Part shown: in pieces, positions 1 through 7,677 of the stretch
How positions within the stretch are numbered: the first letter of the stretch is position 1
Layout: each line of letters opens with the position of its first letter
Assembly: GCA_050730675.1 (NCBI GenBank)
Contig: JBOHNM010000080.1
Span: 1-18,379 of the forward strand
Length of the DNA: 18,379 nucleotides
Direction: 5' to 3'
DNA from: JBOHNM01 sp050730675
GTDB lineage: Bacteria; Planctomycetota; Phycisphaerae; Phycisphaerales; UBA1924
Translations under genes and position numbers: made by a program
Notes under the pieces: generated by a model
The model's database searches: none
What the model saw: only the letters and a program-made list of their open reading frames with translations
What the model was told of the DNA's origin: nothing

Positions 1-395
1 CAACGTATCTGGCAAAGTGGGGGGGGGAGCGGCGGGCGTTTGCGGTGCTGTCGCTGGGGGCGCTGGCGTGTGCGCTGGTCGGCTATCGCTCGCCCGAGAG
101 CGTGACGCATGTGGCGGCGGCGGCGTGTGGGCTTGCGCTCACGGGCCTGGGGATGTTCGCGATTTTTCCGTTGTACATTCCGCCCTTGTTCCCGACGCTG
201 CTGCGGACACTCGGGAGCGGGTTCACGTACAACGTGGGGCGGCTGGTGACGGCGGGGGGAACGGTCTTCGCGGGGCAGATCGCCGCGGGCGTGGGCGGGC
301 CGGCGGGGGCGGTGTGGTGGGTGGGGTGGCTGTACGTACCGTGCTTTGTGCTGGCGCTGGCGCTGCCGCGGGGGAAGGGGACGAGCGATTGGTGA
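1..395 (+). CDS. MFS transporter, C-terminal fragment
   Basis: The frame is open from the left edge (first full codon at position 3) to a TGA at 393-395, so only about 130 C-terminal residues are present. They are strongly hydrophobic and form about four membrane segments. The stretch PLFPTLLRTLGSGFTYNVGR, followed by AGG and an FAGQ stretch, matches the loop and helix 11 region of MFS permeases of the metabolite:H+ symporter / sugar porter type, in which an FPTxLRxxGxGFxYNxGR pattern is common. The protein sits in the inner membrane; the substrate cannot be read from this fragment. A run of nine G (19-27) lies inside the coding frame. It is separate from the efflux pair downstream, with a gap of about 150 bases that includes a possible terminator. 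The family call is fairly secure; the substrate is unknown. Confidence 0.8.
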   Translation, partial: TYLAKWGGERRAFAVLSLGALACALVGYRSPESVTHVAAAACGLALTGLGMFAIFPLYIPPLFPTLLRTLGSGFTYNVGRLVTAGGTVFAGQIAAGVGGPAGAVWWVGWLYVPCFVLALALPRGKGTSDW

Positions 396-408
396 GCGAG
401 AAGGCGGT

Positions 409-431
409 GGAGCCGGGCACCCGACGGCTCC
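409..431 (+). terminator. Hairpin after MFS gene, possible terminator
   Basis: A perfect 7-bp inverted repeat (GGAGCCG at 409-415, CGGCTCC at 425-431) with a 9-base loop begins 13 bases after the MFS stop codon. No T-tract follows, so intrinsic termination is uncertain. It may instead be a 3'-end stabilising stem. Confidence 0.35.
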
Positions 432-512
432 CCTGACTGACCCTCCGCCCAAGTGATATGTGCAACCATGCCGCACAGCACGCGGGGCGGCGGTGGGCTG
501 TACTGTTGGCGG

Positions 513-534
513 AGTCCGTGGTCGCCCACGGACT
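513..534 (+). promoter_or_regulatory. Strong hairpin directly upstream of the emrA-like ribosome binding site
   Basis: The arms AGTCCGTGG (513-521) and CCACGGACT (526-534) are perfectly complementary around a TCGC loop, giving 9 bp plus a possible G-T closing pair. The stem ends one base before the GGAGA Shine-Dalgarno (536-540). In RNA it could modulate ribosome access or protect the 5' end; in DNA the same 22-bp palindrome could be a repressor operator. The sequence does not decide between these. Confidence 0.5.
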
Positions 535-535
535 T

Positions 536-540
536 GGAGA
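536..540 (+). promoter_or_regulatory. Ribosome binding site fixing the emrA-like start
   Basis: GGAGA lies 7 bases before ATG 548. This selects 548 over the in-frame ATG at 458, whose extra 30 residues overlap the hairpin and look non-coding. Confidence 0.65.
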
Positions 541-547
541 TTGCCTC

Positions 548-2032
548 ATGAGTACGACCGAGACGCGGCCGGGGCCGACAGGAAGTGCGGCGGCGGAGAA
601 GCCCGTTGCGGCAGCGACACCGGTGAAGCCGGTCAAGGGCGGCGCGCGCAAGGCGCTGTTGATCGTGGTGGTGGTGGCCGCGGCGTTGGGGGTGTGGTGG
701 TGGATTCGTGGCACACTGGGGGTGGTGAGCACCGATGACGCGTATGTGGAGGGGCACGTCACGTTTGTGGCGGCGCGCGTGCCGGGGCAGGTGGTGCGCG
801 TGATGGTGGATGACAACAACCGGGTGCGCAAGGGGGACCTGCTGGTGCAGCTCGACAAAGAGCCGTACCAGGTAAAAGTGGAGATCGCGCAGGCGGCGCT
901 GGACTCGGCGCTGGCGGAGCTGGTCCTTGCGCAGGCTCAGACGCGCTCGCAGCAGGGGCGGACGCGGAGCCTCCGGTTCGCGCTGGAGCAGGCGATCCAG
1001 GATGTGGACAACCAGGTGGCGCTGCTGCGGGCGAAGGTGGCGGCGCTGGCCACGCGCCGGGCGCAGCTGACCCGGGCCAAGGCGGACTATGACCGCGTGG
1101 CGCCGCTGGCGCAGACCAACGCGGTATCGAAGGAGGACATCGACAAGCGTCGAGAGGCGATGCAGGTCGCCGAGGCGCAGCTGGAGGAGGCGCTGCAGAG
1201 CGTCTACCAGATCCGGGCGGCACTGGGGCTCGTGGTCACGGCGGCGTCGGACGACGACCTGGCGAAGGTGCCCGAGGACCTGAACCAGAACACGCCGTCG
1301 GTGCGGGCGGCAGAGGCGAGCCTGATCCAGGCCGCGTCGGAGATGGGGGTGATCGAGAGCTTCAACAAGTCGCCGCGGGAACTGGTGGCGGGCTTCTACA
1401 AACGCGACCCGACCGGGGACATCGACCGCATCTACGCGGAGATCCTCAAGAACGCGCCGGCCGTCAAGCAGGCGGAGGCGAAGGTGATGCAGGCGAAGCG
1501 CGATCTGGAGCAGGCGCAGTTGAACCTGAAGTACACCGATGTGGTCGCGGAGATCGACGGCGTGGTGACGCGCCGGTCGGTGAACCCCGGCAACAACGTG
1601 ATGGCGGGGCAGGGGCTGATGGCGGTTCGGTCGCTGACAGAGATCTGGGTCGAAGCGAACTTCAAGGAGACGCAGCTGGGGCGGCTGAAGATCGGCCAGC
1701 AGGTGGACCTGGATGTGGACATGTACGGCGGGCGGCACGAGTTCCGCGGACGGATCAGCGGGTTTGCGATGGGGACAGGCTCGACGCTGAGCCTGCTGCC
1801 GCCGGAGAACGCGACGGGGAACTTCGTGAAGGTGGTGCAACGGGTGCCGGTGCGGATTGACTTGATTGATTACGACCCCGACAAGACGCCGCTGATCGTG
1901 GGGCTGTCGGTCGAGCCGCGGGTGCATATCGACCGCGAGCCGACGGGCCCGAATGCGGGTCATGTGCTGCAGCCGTTTGTGACGCCGGCCGCGACCGACT
2001 CGGGCGCCAAGCCGGAGCGGAAGGCCCCATGA
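548..2032 (+). CDS. emrA: EmrA/HlyD-family efflux periplasmic adaptor
   Basis: This 494-residue membrane-fusion protein would bridge the inner-membrane permease encoded next to it and an outer-membrane channel. A Pro/Ala-rich cytoplasmic leader (1-35) is followed by one membrane helix (about 36-55). The TDDAYVEGHV motif and a lipoyl-like half (PGQVVRVMVDDNNRVRKGD) come next, then a long coiled coil (about 95-325). The second lipoyl half (AEIDGVVTRRSVNPGNNV) and a beta-barrel region with the EmrA signature LLPPENATGNFVKVVQR follow. E. coli EmrA is about 390 residues; the surplus lies mainly in an extra segment (about 231-310) within the hairpin region. The start at ATG 548 has a GGAGA site. 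The stop overlaps the next start (ATGA, 2029-2032), so the two proteins are probably translationally coupled. No TolC-like channel or regulator is in the window. The family is secure; the substrate is unknown. Confidence 0.93.
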   Translation: MSTTETRPGPTGSAAAEKPVAAATPVKPVKGGARKALLIVVVVAAALGVWWWIRGTLGVVSTDDAYVEGHVTFVAARVPGQVVRVMVDDNNRVRKGDLLVQLDKEPYQVKVEIAQAALDSALAELVLAQAQTRSQQGRTRSLRFALEQAIQDVDNQVALLRAKVAALATRRAQLTRAKADYDRVAPLAQTNAVSKEDIDKRREAMQVAEAQLEEALQSVYQIRAALGLVVTAASDDDLAKVPEDLNQNTPSVRAAEASLIQAASEMGVIESFNKSPRELVAGFYKRDPTGDIDRIYAEILKNAPAVKQAEAKVMQAKRDLEQAQLNLKYTDVVAEIDGVVTRRSVNPGNNVMAGQGLMAVRSLTEIWVEANFKETQLGRLKIGQQVDLDVDMYGGRHEFRGRISGFAMGTGSTLSLLPPENATGNFVKVVQRVPVRIDLIDYDPDKTPLIVGLSVEPRVHIDREPTGPNAGHVLQPFVTPAATDSGAKPERKAP

Positions 2033-3636
2033 GCGTGGCGGCGACGGGCATCCCGTTGGAGCGGCCGGCGACCAACCCATGGCTGGTCGCGGTGGCGGTG
2101 GTCATTCCGACCTTCATGGAGGTGCTCGACACGACGATCGCCAATGTGGCGCTGCGCTACATGGCGGGCGGGCTGTCGTCGCCGGCGACCGACAGCGAGT
2201 GGGTGATCACCAGCTACCTGGCGGCCAACGCGATCGTGCTGCCGATCTCGGGGTGGCTGGCGGCGCGGTTGGGGCGGCGGAACTACTTCCTGCTGTCGAT
2301 CCTGGTCTTCACGATCGCTTCCGCTCTCTGCGGCATGGCGTGGAACCTCGAGGCGTTGATCGCGTTCCGCGTTCTCCAGGGATTGGCCGGCGGCGGCTTG
2401 CAGCCGTCGAGCCAGGGGATCCTGCTCGATGCGTTCCCGAAGGAAAAGGCAGGCGTGGCGATGACGCTCTTCGGCATCGCGGCGCTCTTGGGGCCCGTCG
2501 TCGGCCCGACGCTCGGCGGGTACATCACCGACAACTATGGATGGCGGTGGATCTTCTATATCAACGTGCCCGTTGGGCTTACGGCGCTGCTGCTCTGCAG
2601 CGCCGTGGTCCGCGACCCGGAGTACCTCAAGGCGCAGCGGACGGCGATGCGCACCAGCGGCAACCGGTTCGACACACCGGGGCTGTGCTTGCTCGCGATC
2701 ACCATGACCTCTTGGGAGGTGCTGCTGAGCAAGGGGCAGGAGTGGGACTGGTTCGGCGACCCGTTCTGGCGGGTGCAGAGCCTGGCGGTGCTCTTTGTGC
2801 TGAGCCTCGGCGGGCTGATCGCACGAGAACTGAACACGCGGGCGCCCTTGATCAACCTGCGGACGCTCAAGGACCGCAACTTCCGGGCGTGCTGCGTGAT
2901 CATCTTCTGCACATTCGGCGTGCTGTACGCCAACACCACGCAGCTGCCGGCGCTGCTGCAGTCGCTCTTCGGGTACGACGCGACGACCTCGGGGCTGGTG
3001 CTGTCGCCGGCGGGGATCGGCGCGGTGGTGATGCTGTTCGTCATCGGCATCCTGATGTCGCGCGGGATCGATGCGCGGATACCCATCGCGTGCGGGCTGA
3101 TCGTGGTGGCGGTGGGGAACTACTGGACGTCGCGGCTGAACCTGAGCGTCAGCCCGTGGCAGTTGGTTTGGCCGCGGGTGGTGATCATCGCGGGGCTGTC
3201 GATGATCTTTGCGCCGCTGAACGTGGCGGCGTTCGCGAGCATCCCGACCGAATTGCGCGGGGCGGCGGTGGGCTTGCTCGCGCTGCTGCGCAACGAGGGC
3301 GGGAGCGTCGGCACATCAATGGCGCAGACGGTGCTGCAGCGGCGCGAGCAGTTTCACACGCTGCGGCTGGGGGAGGGGCTGGACCCGCTGAACCCGGCGG
3401 TGCGGGAGTACCTCGAAAACGGGCAGGCGGTGTTCCTCCAGCAGACGGGGGACGCGGCGCTCTCACAGCAACTGGCGCTCAAGACGATGGCGCAGCTGCG
3501 CGACCAGCAGGCCCTCTCGCTGGCGTACTTCGACGTCTTCTGGATGTGCGCGGCGGTCGCCGCGGCGCTGGTCTTCCTCGTCATGCTCATGCGCAAGTCG
3601 GTCGCGGCCAAGGGTGCGCATGTGGCGGCGGAATAG
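2029..3636 (+). CDS. emrB: EmrB-type DHA2 MFS drug/proton antiporter permease
   Basis: This 535-residue protein has the 14-helix layout expected of the DHA2 family. LDTTIANVAL (D34 in helix 1) is the acidic motif of this family. SEWVITSYLAANAIVLPISG followed by AARLGRR is motif A. The region from RVLQGLAGGGLQPSS to LLGPVVGPTLGGYITD carries the antiporter motif C (GPVVGPTLGG), and YGWRWIFYINVPVG follows it. It would export hydrophobic compounds in exchange for protons through the adjacent adaptor. GGAAGG (2019-2024) lies 4 bases before the ATG, and the start overlaps the adaptor stop by ATGA. Its TAG (3634-3636) abuts the stop of the convergent debranching-enzyme gene with no spacer. The family assignment is strong; the actual substrates are not predictable. 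Confidence 0.94.
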   Translation: MSVAATGIPLERPATNPWLVAVAVVIPTFMEVLDTTIANVALRYMAGGLSSPATDSEWVITSYLAANAIVLPISGWLAARLGRRNYFLLSILVFTIASALCGMAWNLEALIAFRVLQGLAGGGLQPSSQGILLDAFPKEKAGVAMTLFGIAALLGPVVGPTLGGYITDNYGWRWIFYINVPVGLTALLLCSAVVRDPEYLKAQRTAMRTSGNRFDTPGLCLLAITMTSWEVLLSKGQEWDWFGDPFWRVQSLAVLFVLSLGGLIARELNTRAPLINLRTLKDRNFRACCVIIFCTFGVLYANTTQLPALLQSLFGYDATTSGLVLSPAGIGAVVMLFVIGILMSRGIDARIPIACGLIVVAVGNYWTSRLNLSVSPWQLVWPRVVIIAGLSMIFAPLNVAAFASIPTELRGAAVGLLALLRNEGGSVGTSMAQTVLQRREQFHTLRLGEGLDPLNPAVREYLENGQAVFLQQTGDAALSQQLALKTMAQLRDQQALSLAYFDVFWMCAAVAAALVFLVMLMRKSVAAKGAHVAAE

Positions 3637-5754
3637 CTACCACTCCTTCTCGCCGCCCTCAACGCGGGCGATGAGTGCATGGACGCGCAGGACTTCGGCC
3701 ACGGACCAGGCCTGAGCCGGGCAGCCGTTGGGCTTCTGCGGCTCGGACTGTGTGTCATCGCCGTCGAAGATCTCGGGGAGCTGGCCGAGGCAGCCGTCAT
3801 CGCCGAGGAAGCGGGTGATGGGCTCGAGGATCGCCTTGGCCTGTGCCACGGATTCGGGTGATCCCGCGCCAGCGCGGAGCGTGGCCTCGGCGAGCGGGCC
3901 GAGCAGCCAGGGCCAGGCGGTGCCGTTGTGGTACGCGGCGTCGCGGTCGAACATCCGCCCGCGATAGCGGCCGCGGTACTTCTGGTCGCCCGGCTCGAGC
4001 GTGCGGACACCGTGGGGTGTGAGGAGCGTCGCGCGGAGGGTGCGGACGACCGCGGTCTTCTGCTGCGCATCCAGCGGCGAGTGCGGCAGGCTGGCCGCGA
4101 AGACCTGGTTGGGGCGGATCTCGGTCGCGGGCGCCCACTTGCCTCCGGGCGTGGCGGGGGGGAAGAGGCAGTCGATCAGGCACGAGCGTCCCGCATCCCA
4201 GTACTGGGCCTTGAAGCTGAGGGCGACTTTGTCGGCCAGGCGCGTGAACTCGGCGCTGAGATCAGGGTGAGTGGGGGCGATGATCTTCGAGATCGAGCGC
4301 AGGGCGTTGTACCAGAGGGCGTTGATCTCGACGGGCTTGCCGTGCCGCGGCGTGAAGACTACCCCGTCGCGTTTAGCGTCCATCCACGTGAGCTGGGTGG
4401 TCTCGTCGCCCGCGGTGATCAGGCCGTCGGCGGGGTCCACCTTGATATGGAAGAGTGTCCCGGCGCGATAGGCACTGAGGATATCCAGGCAGGCGGGGAG
4501 GAACTCGCGGGTGAAGGTCTTGGAATCGCCGGTGGCCCGCAGGTGCTGTGTGCAGGCGTGGATGAACCAGAGTGAGGCATCCACGGTGTTGTAGTGGGGT
4601 TGGCCGGTGTAGTCGTCAAAGACGTTGGGGATGAGCCCGGCCTTGCAGCTTGTTGCGAAGGTGGTGAGCACATCGCCCGCCTCGTGGTAGCGGCCGGTGG
4701 CCAGCAGCAGGCCCGGCAGGGCGATCATCGAGTCGCGTCCCCAATCAGCGAACCAGGGATAGCCGGCGATGATGGTGTAGATGTCGGGTGTGGCGGCGGG
4801 ATCGCTCAAGCGCGAGGGGGCGATCCGCTTGACGACGAAGTCGTCGGCCGCAGAGACGAGGGCGGAGATCTCCGGACGGTCGTCGGCGGGCTTGAGGCGC
4901 ATCAGCTCGCGCGTGGTGCGGATCATGTCGTGGAGGCGTCGCTGCTTGGCGTCGGCATCGGCGCGGAGATCGCGGGCGGGACCGGGCTGCGTGCTGGCGT
5001 AAAGGGTGATCGTCGCCTCGCCGGCGGCCGCGGGGATGTCTGCCGTGAACGAGCCGGGGTTGTAGAGGTCCTCCAGGAAGTCGTAGCCGCGGTCGCGTTC
5101 GGTCTCGAGCTGGAAGTCGAACCACCACTGTTCCGCGGGCTCGAAGCGTGCGCCGTCGCAGGCCATGAAGAGACTGGCGAGGGAGGTGTGGACGTTGCAC
5201 GCCGCGGCAAGGGGCTCGGAGCGGAAACGGTCGCGGGCGGTATCACGGAGGATGAGGGCGTGGAAGTCGCGCAGGGCCACCAATGGACGGAGGGAGAGCC
5301 GGATGGGCCGGGCCGGGCCGGGCCCGGTCCAACGCGCCGTGTAGCGGATGGCGACGGCGGGGGCCTCGCGCAGAAGCTGGACGGTCTTGGTGACAGCGAC
5401 GGGACCGGCCTGGTAGAACCAGCGGACGGTGGAGTCCTTCTCGAAGCGGACCAGGTGCGAGTCGCCGCGGGGATGGAGCGCGCCGGGGCGGAAACGGAAT
5501 GTGGCCAGATCAAAGCGCTGCTCGGAGCCGGAGCCCGGGTCAATGCTGACCAATTCGGCGACGTGGGCGAGAGCCATGACGCGCTTAACGGGCGGGCGCA
5601 GGGCGGCGACGAGCAGGCCGTGGTAGCGCCGGCTGGGCGCGCCGAGAGCGGTGCCCATCGCGAAGCCGCCGGTGCCGCTGGTCAAGAGCCACTCGACCTT
5701 GGCGAGGGCTTCAGGGTCGCCGGTGTTGGTTCGGGAGTAGGTTGGGAGGGGCAT
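3637..5754 (-). CDS. Amylo-alpha-1,6-glucosidase (glycogen debranching enzyme, bacterial GDE type)
   Basis: This 705-residue enzyme would hydrolyse alpha-1,6 branch glucose from glycogen or its limit dextrins in the cytoplasm. The N-terminal GDE domain opens with EWLLTSGTGGFAMGTALGAP then SRRYHGLLVAAL, the family's usual start. The C-terminal catalytic (alpha/alpha)6 region has GYPWFADWGRDSM (W334-M343), GLIPNVFDDYTGQPHYNTVD, GDETTQLTWMDAK with TPRHGKPVEINALWYNAL, RDAAYHNGTAWPWLLGP and CPAQAWSVAEVLR. These blocks are characteristic of amylo-alpha-1,6-glucosidases (GH133-like). The start at 5754 was chosen because the family similarity begins soon after it; the open frame upstream to 5898 looks non-coding and overlaps the divergent guaB leader. 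No clear Shine-Dalgarno is visible. No other glycogen gene is in the window. A GGGCC pentanucleotide tandem lies within it (5305-5324). Confidence 0.92.
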   Translation of the reverse strand: MPLPTYSRTNTGDPEALAKVEWLLTSGTGGFAMGTALGAPSRRYHGLLVAALRPPVKRVMALAHVAELVSIDPGSGSEQRFDLATFRFRPGALHPRGDSHLVRFEKDSTVRWFYQAGPVAVTKTVQLLREAPAVAIRYTARWTGPGPARPIRLSLRPLVALRDFHALILRDTARDRFRSEPLAAACNVHTSLASLFMACDGARFEPAEQWWFDFQLETERDRGYDFLEDLYNPGSFTADIPAAAGEATITLYASTQPGPARDLRADADAKQRRLHDMIRTTRELMRLKPADDRPEISALVSAADDFVVKRIAPSRLSDPAATPDIYTIIAGYPWFADWGRDSMIALPGLLLATGRYHEAGDVLTTFATSCKAGLIPNVFDDYTGQPHYNTVDASLWFIHACTQHLRATGDSKTFTREFLPACLDILSAYRAGTLFHIKVDPADGLITAGDETTQLTWMDAKRDGVVFTPRHGKPVEINALWYNALRSISKIIAPTHPDLSAEFTRLADKVALSFKAQYWDAGRSCLIDCLFPPATPGGKWAPATEIRPNQVFAASLPHSPLDAQQKTAVVRTLRATLLTPHGVRTLEPGDQKYRGRYRGRMFDRDAAYHNGTAWPWLLGPLAEATLRAGAGSPESVAQAKAILEPITRFLGDDGCLGQLPEIFDGDDTQSEPQKPNGCPAQAWSVAEVLRVHALIARVEGGEKEW
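5305..5324 (+). repeat. (GGGCC)4 tandem repeat inside the debranching-enzyme gene
   Basis: Four exact GGGCC units lie inside the coding region and encode part of a Gly/Pro/Ala stretch on the minus strand. The unit length is not a multiple of three, so gain or loss of one unit would shift the frame. Confidence 0.8.
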
Positions 5755-5879
5755 GTGCGAACACGGTAGGTCTCGGCAGGATGGGCAAGGGATCAGCCCG
5801 AATCGGTGAGTCGGTGCGGGGGCAGGTAAACGAAGGCCCGCCGCGCGGACAGGTGGACCCGTGCATGCATAGACTGGAT
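5755..5879. promoter_or_regulatory. Divergent intergenic region, debranching enzyme / guaB
   Basis: This 125-base gap must hold the promoters for both divergent genes. A TAGACT hexamer (5870-5875) lies only four bases before the guaB ATG at 5880; if it is a -10 element, the guaB transcript would be almost leaderless. No convincing -35 box, hairpin or riboswitch is visible. Confidence 0.3.
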
Positions 5880-7457
5880 ATGGGAGCTTCAACCTCACGG
5901 AACAGGCCGGTTCGGGTGGCGGTCAACGGCGTGGCCAAGGGCACGTCTCGGGCGATCGGTGCGCCGAGGAGCTACGCAGCGTCGAAGATCGTGATGGAGG
6001 GGATCACGTTCGACGATGTGCTGCTGCTGCCCCGGGCGAGCAGCGTGGTGCCGACAGAAGCGGACACGAGCACGCGGCTGACGGGGAGGATCGCGCTGAA
6101 CATCCCGCTGGTTTCAGCGCCGATGGACACGGTGACGGAGTCGGCCTTGGCTATCGCGCTGGCCCAGGAGGGCGGGCTGGGGATCATCCACCGGAACCTG
6201 CCGATCGATGTGCAGGCACGCGAGGTGGTAAAGGTGAAGAGGTCGGCCAACGGGATTATCCCCGACCCGCACGTGCTGGCGCCCGACGACTCGGTCGCGC
6301 ACGCACGCCAGCTCATGGCGAAGTTCGCGGTGAGCGGCTTCCCGGTGACCGAAGGCGGCAAGAAGCGGGCCAAGGTGCTGGGAATCATCAGCCGGCGTGA
6401 CCTGAAGTTCGTCGGCGACGATGCGACCACGGTGCGCGAGGTGATGACCAAGGACGGGCTGATCACCGCCAAGCCGGGGACGAGTCTGGCGCAGGCGGAG
6501 ACGATCCTCAACCGGGCGAAGGTGGAAAAGCTCATCATCGTGGACGACAAGTTCCGCTTGGTGGGCCTGATCACCCAGCGCGACATCGACCGGCACAGCC
6601 AGTATCCCAAGGCGACGATGGACGCCCAGGGGCGTCTCCGCTGCGGGGCGGCCTGCGGCGTCGATGCCTACGAGCGGGTCGAGGCGCTGATCGCCGCGGA
6701 GGTGGACGTGCTTGTGGTGGATACCAGCCACGGCCACTCGGAGAACGTGCTGCGGACGGTGCGGACCATCAAGAAGAAGCACAACATCGAGGTGATTGCC
6801 GGGAATGTGGCGACGGCCGACGGCGCCAAGGCGCTGGTGGACGCCGGGGCCGACGCGATCAAGGTGGGGATCGGGCCGGGTTCGATCTGCACCACGCGGG
6901 TGGTGACGGGCGTGGGGATGCCGCAACTCAGCGCCATCCTCAACGCGGTCGAAGCCCTGGCGGGGAGCGGCGTGAGCGTGATCGCCGACGGCGGTGTGCG
7001 CCAGTCGGGGGACATCGCCAAGGCGATCGGCGCCGGGGCGAGCGCGGTGATGATGGGCTCGATGTTCGCGGGGCTCGACGAGTCGCCGGGCGAGATGGTG
7101 ATCCGGCATGGGCGACGTTACAAGGAGTACCGCGGCATGGGCTCGGAGGGGGCGATGAACGCCGGCTCCAGCGACCGCTACGGTCAGCAGAGCGCCAAGG
7201 AGAAGCGGATCAAGTTCGTGCCCGAGGGGGTCGAGGGGCTGGTGGCCTACCGCGGGCCGCTGAGCGAGTTCGTCTACCAGATGGTCGGCGGGCTGCGGGC
7301 GGCCATGGGGTACCTGGGGTGCTCGACGATCGGCGAGCTGCGCGAGCACGCCCGGTTCGTCAAGATCAGCCCGGCGACGGTGGTGGAGAACCACCCGCAC
7401 GATATCCGGATCACCCGGGAATCAACGAACTACTTGGTCGAAGGGGCGGGGGAGTAG
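5880..7457 (+). CDS. guaB: Inosine-5'-monophosphate dehydrogenase
   Basis: It oxidises IMP to XMP with NAD+, the committed step of GMP synthesis. The (beta/alpha)8 barrel opens with ITFDDVLLLPRASSVVP (from residue 42), is interrupted by a CBS-domain pair (about 137-240, with LGIISRRDL and LVGLITQRDI), and resumes with DTSHGHSENVLRTV. The catalytic loop GPGSICTTRVVTGVG has its Cys at residue 337. IADGGVRQSGDIAKA, the MGSEGAMNAGSSDRYGQ flap and EGVEGLVAYRGP follow. From ATG 5880 it is 525 residues, about 37 longer than E. coli GuaB. An alternative ATG at 5994 gives 487 residues, but KIVMEGIT aligns with the E. coli N-terminus RIAKEALT, and third-position GC is already high from about 5898, so an upstream start is favoured. 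ATG 5865 is also possible. guaA is not adjacent. Confidence 0.96.
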   Translation: MGASTSRNRPVRVAVNGVAKGTSRAIGAPRSYAASKIVMEGITFDDVLLLPRASSVVPTEADTSTRLTGRIALNIPLVSAPMDTVTESALAIALAQEGGLGIIHRNLPIDVQAREVVKVKRSANGIIPDPHVLAPDDSVAHARQLMAKFAVSGFPVTEGGKKRAKVLGIISRRDLKFVGDDATTVREVMTKDGLITAKPGTSLAQAETILNRAKVEKLIIVDDKFRLVGLITQRDIDRHSQYPKATMDAQGRLRCGAACGVDAYERVEALIAAEVDVLVVDTSHGHSENVLRTVRTIKKKHNIEVIAGNVATADGAKALVDAGADAIKVGIGPGSICTTRVVTGVGMPQLSAILNAVEALAGSGVSVIADGGVRQSGDIAKAIGAGASAVMMGSMFAGLDESPGEMVIRHGRRYKEYRGMGSEGAMNAGSSDRYGQQSAKEKRIKFVPEGVEGLVAYRGPLSEFVYQMVGGLRAAMGYLGCSTIGELREHARFVKISPATVVENHPHDIRITRESTNYLVEGAGE

Positions 7458-7677
7458 CAAACCTGTCGGGCAGGGCGATCGTAGTTCCTTGCGGGAAAGC
7501 CCATAACCCCTGTCATCGCGGCCCTCCGGGGCGGCGCATGGGTCGTTTGCTCCATCGTGCAACCGGGCCAAGGCCCGCCGGAACAAAGTTCATCCACACG
7601 GCGCGATGCCGCGAAGACGGCCCTTGGGCAGACGCCCCCGGGTCGAGCTAATCTTCTGTCATCGCACGGAGGCATGT
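7458..7677 (+). promoter_or_regulatory. Leader region of the secretion-like operon
   Basis: This 220-base gap separates guaB from the four-gene operon and should hold the operon promoter. A TAATCT hexamer (7649-7654) with TTGGGC 19 bases upstream (7624-7629) is the best but weak sigma-70-like candidate. A short CGGGCC/GGCCCG inverted repeat (7564-7577) has too small a loop to be a good terminator. No other structure was found. Confidence 0.25.
7668..7672 (+). promoter_or_regulatory. Ribosome binding site fixing the gspC-like start
   Basis: GGAGG lies 5 bases before ATG 7678. It rules out the in-frame ATG at 7606, which would add 24 arginine-rich residues ahead of a well-formed membrane anchor. 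Confidence 0.7.

Noticed and set aside
83..2080. 665-codon open frame on the minus strand opposite the efflux adaptor
   Set aside because: Composition is Arg/His/Leu/Pro-rich with no domain, and it is fully explained as the reverse frame of GC-rich genes with recognised products.
1..3636. Treating the left-edge MFS fragment and the EmrAB pair as one operon
   Set aside because: A gap of about 150 bases with one terminator-like stem and a separate leader hairpin lies between them, and the MFS types differ.
2079..3674. 531-codon plus-strand open frame overlapping the EmrB-like gene
   Set aside because: An Arg/Gly/Ala/His-rich out-of-frame translation; the other frame has textbook DHA2 motifs.
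4594..5769. 391-codon plus-strand open frame opposite the debranching enzyme
   Set aside because: Gly/Val/Glu-rich translation without motifs; the opposite strand carries clear amylo-glucosidase blocks.
7564..7577. CGGGCC-AA-GGCCCG inverted repeat after guaB
   Set aside because: The loop is too small, the stem short, no T-tract follows and it is over 100 bases past the guaB stop, so it is not a convincing terminator.
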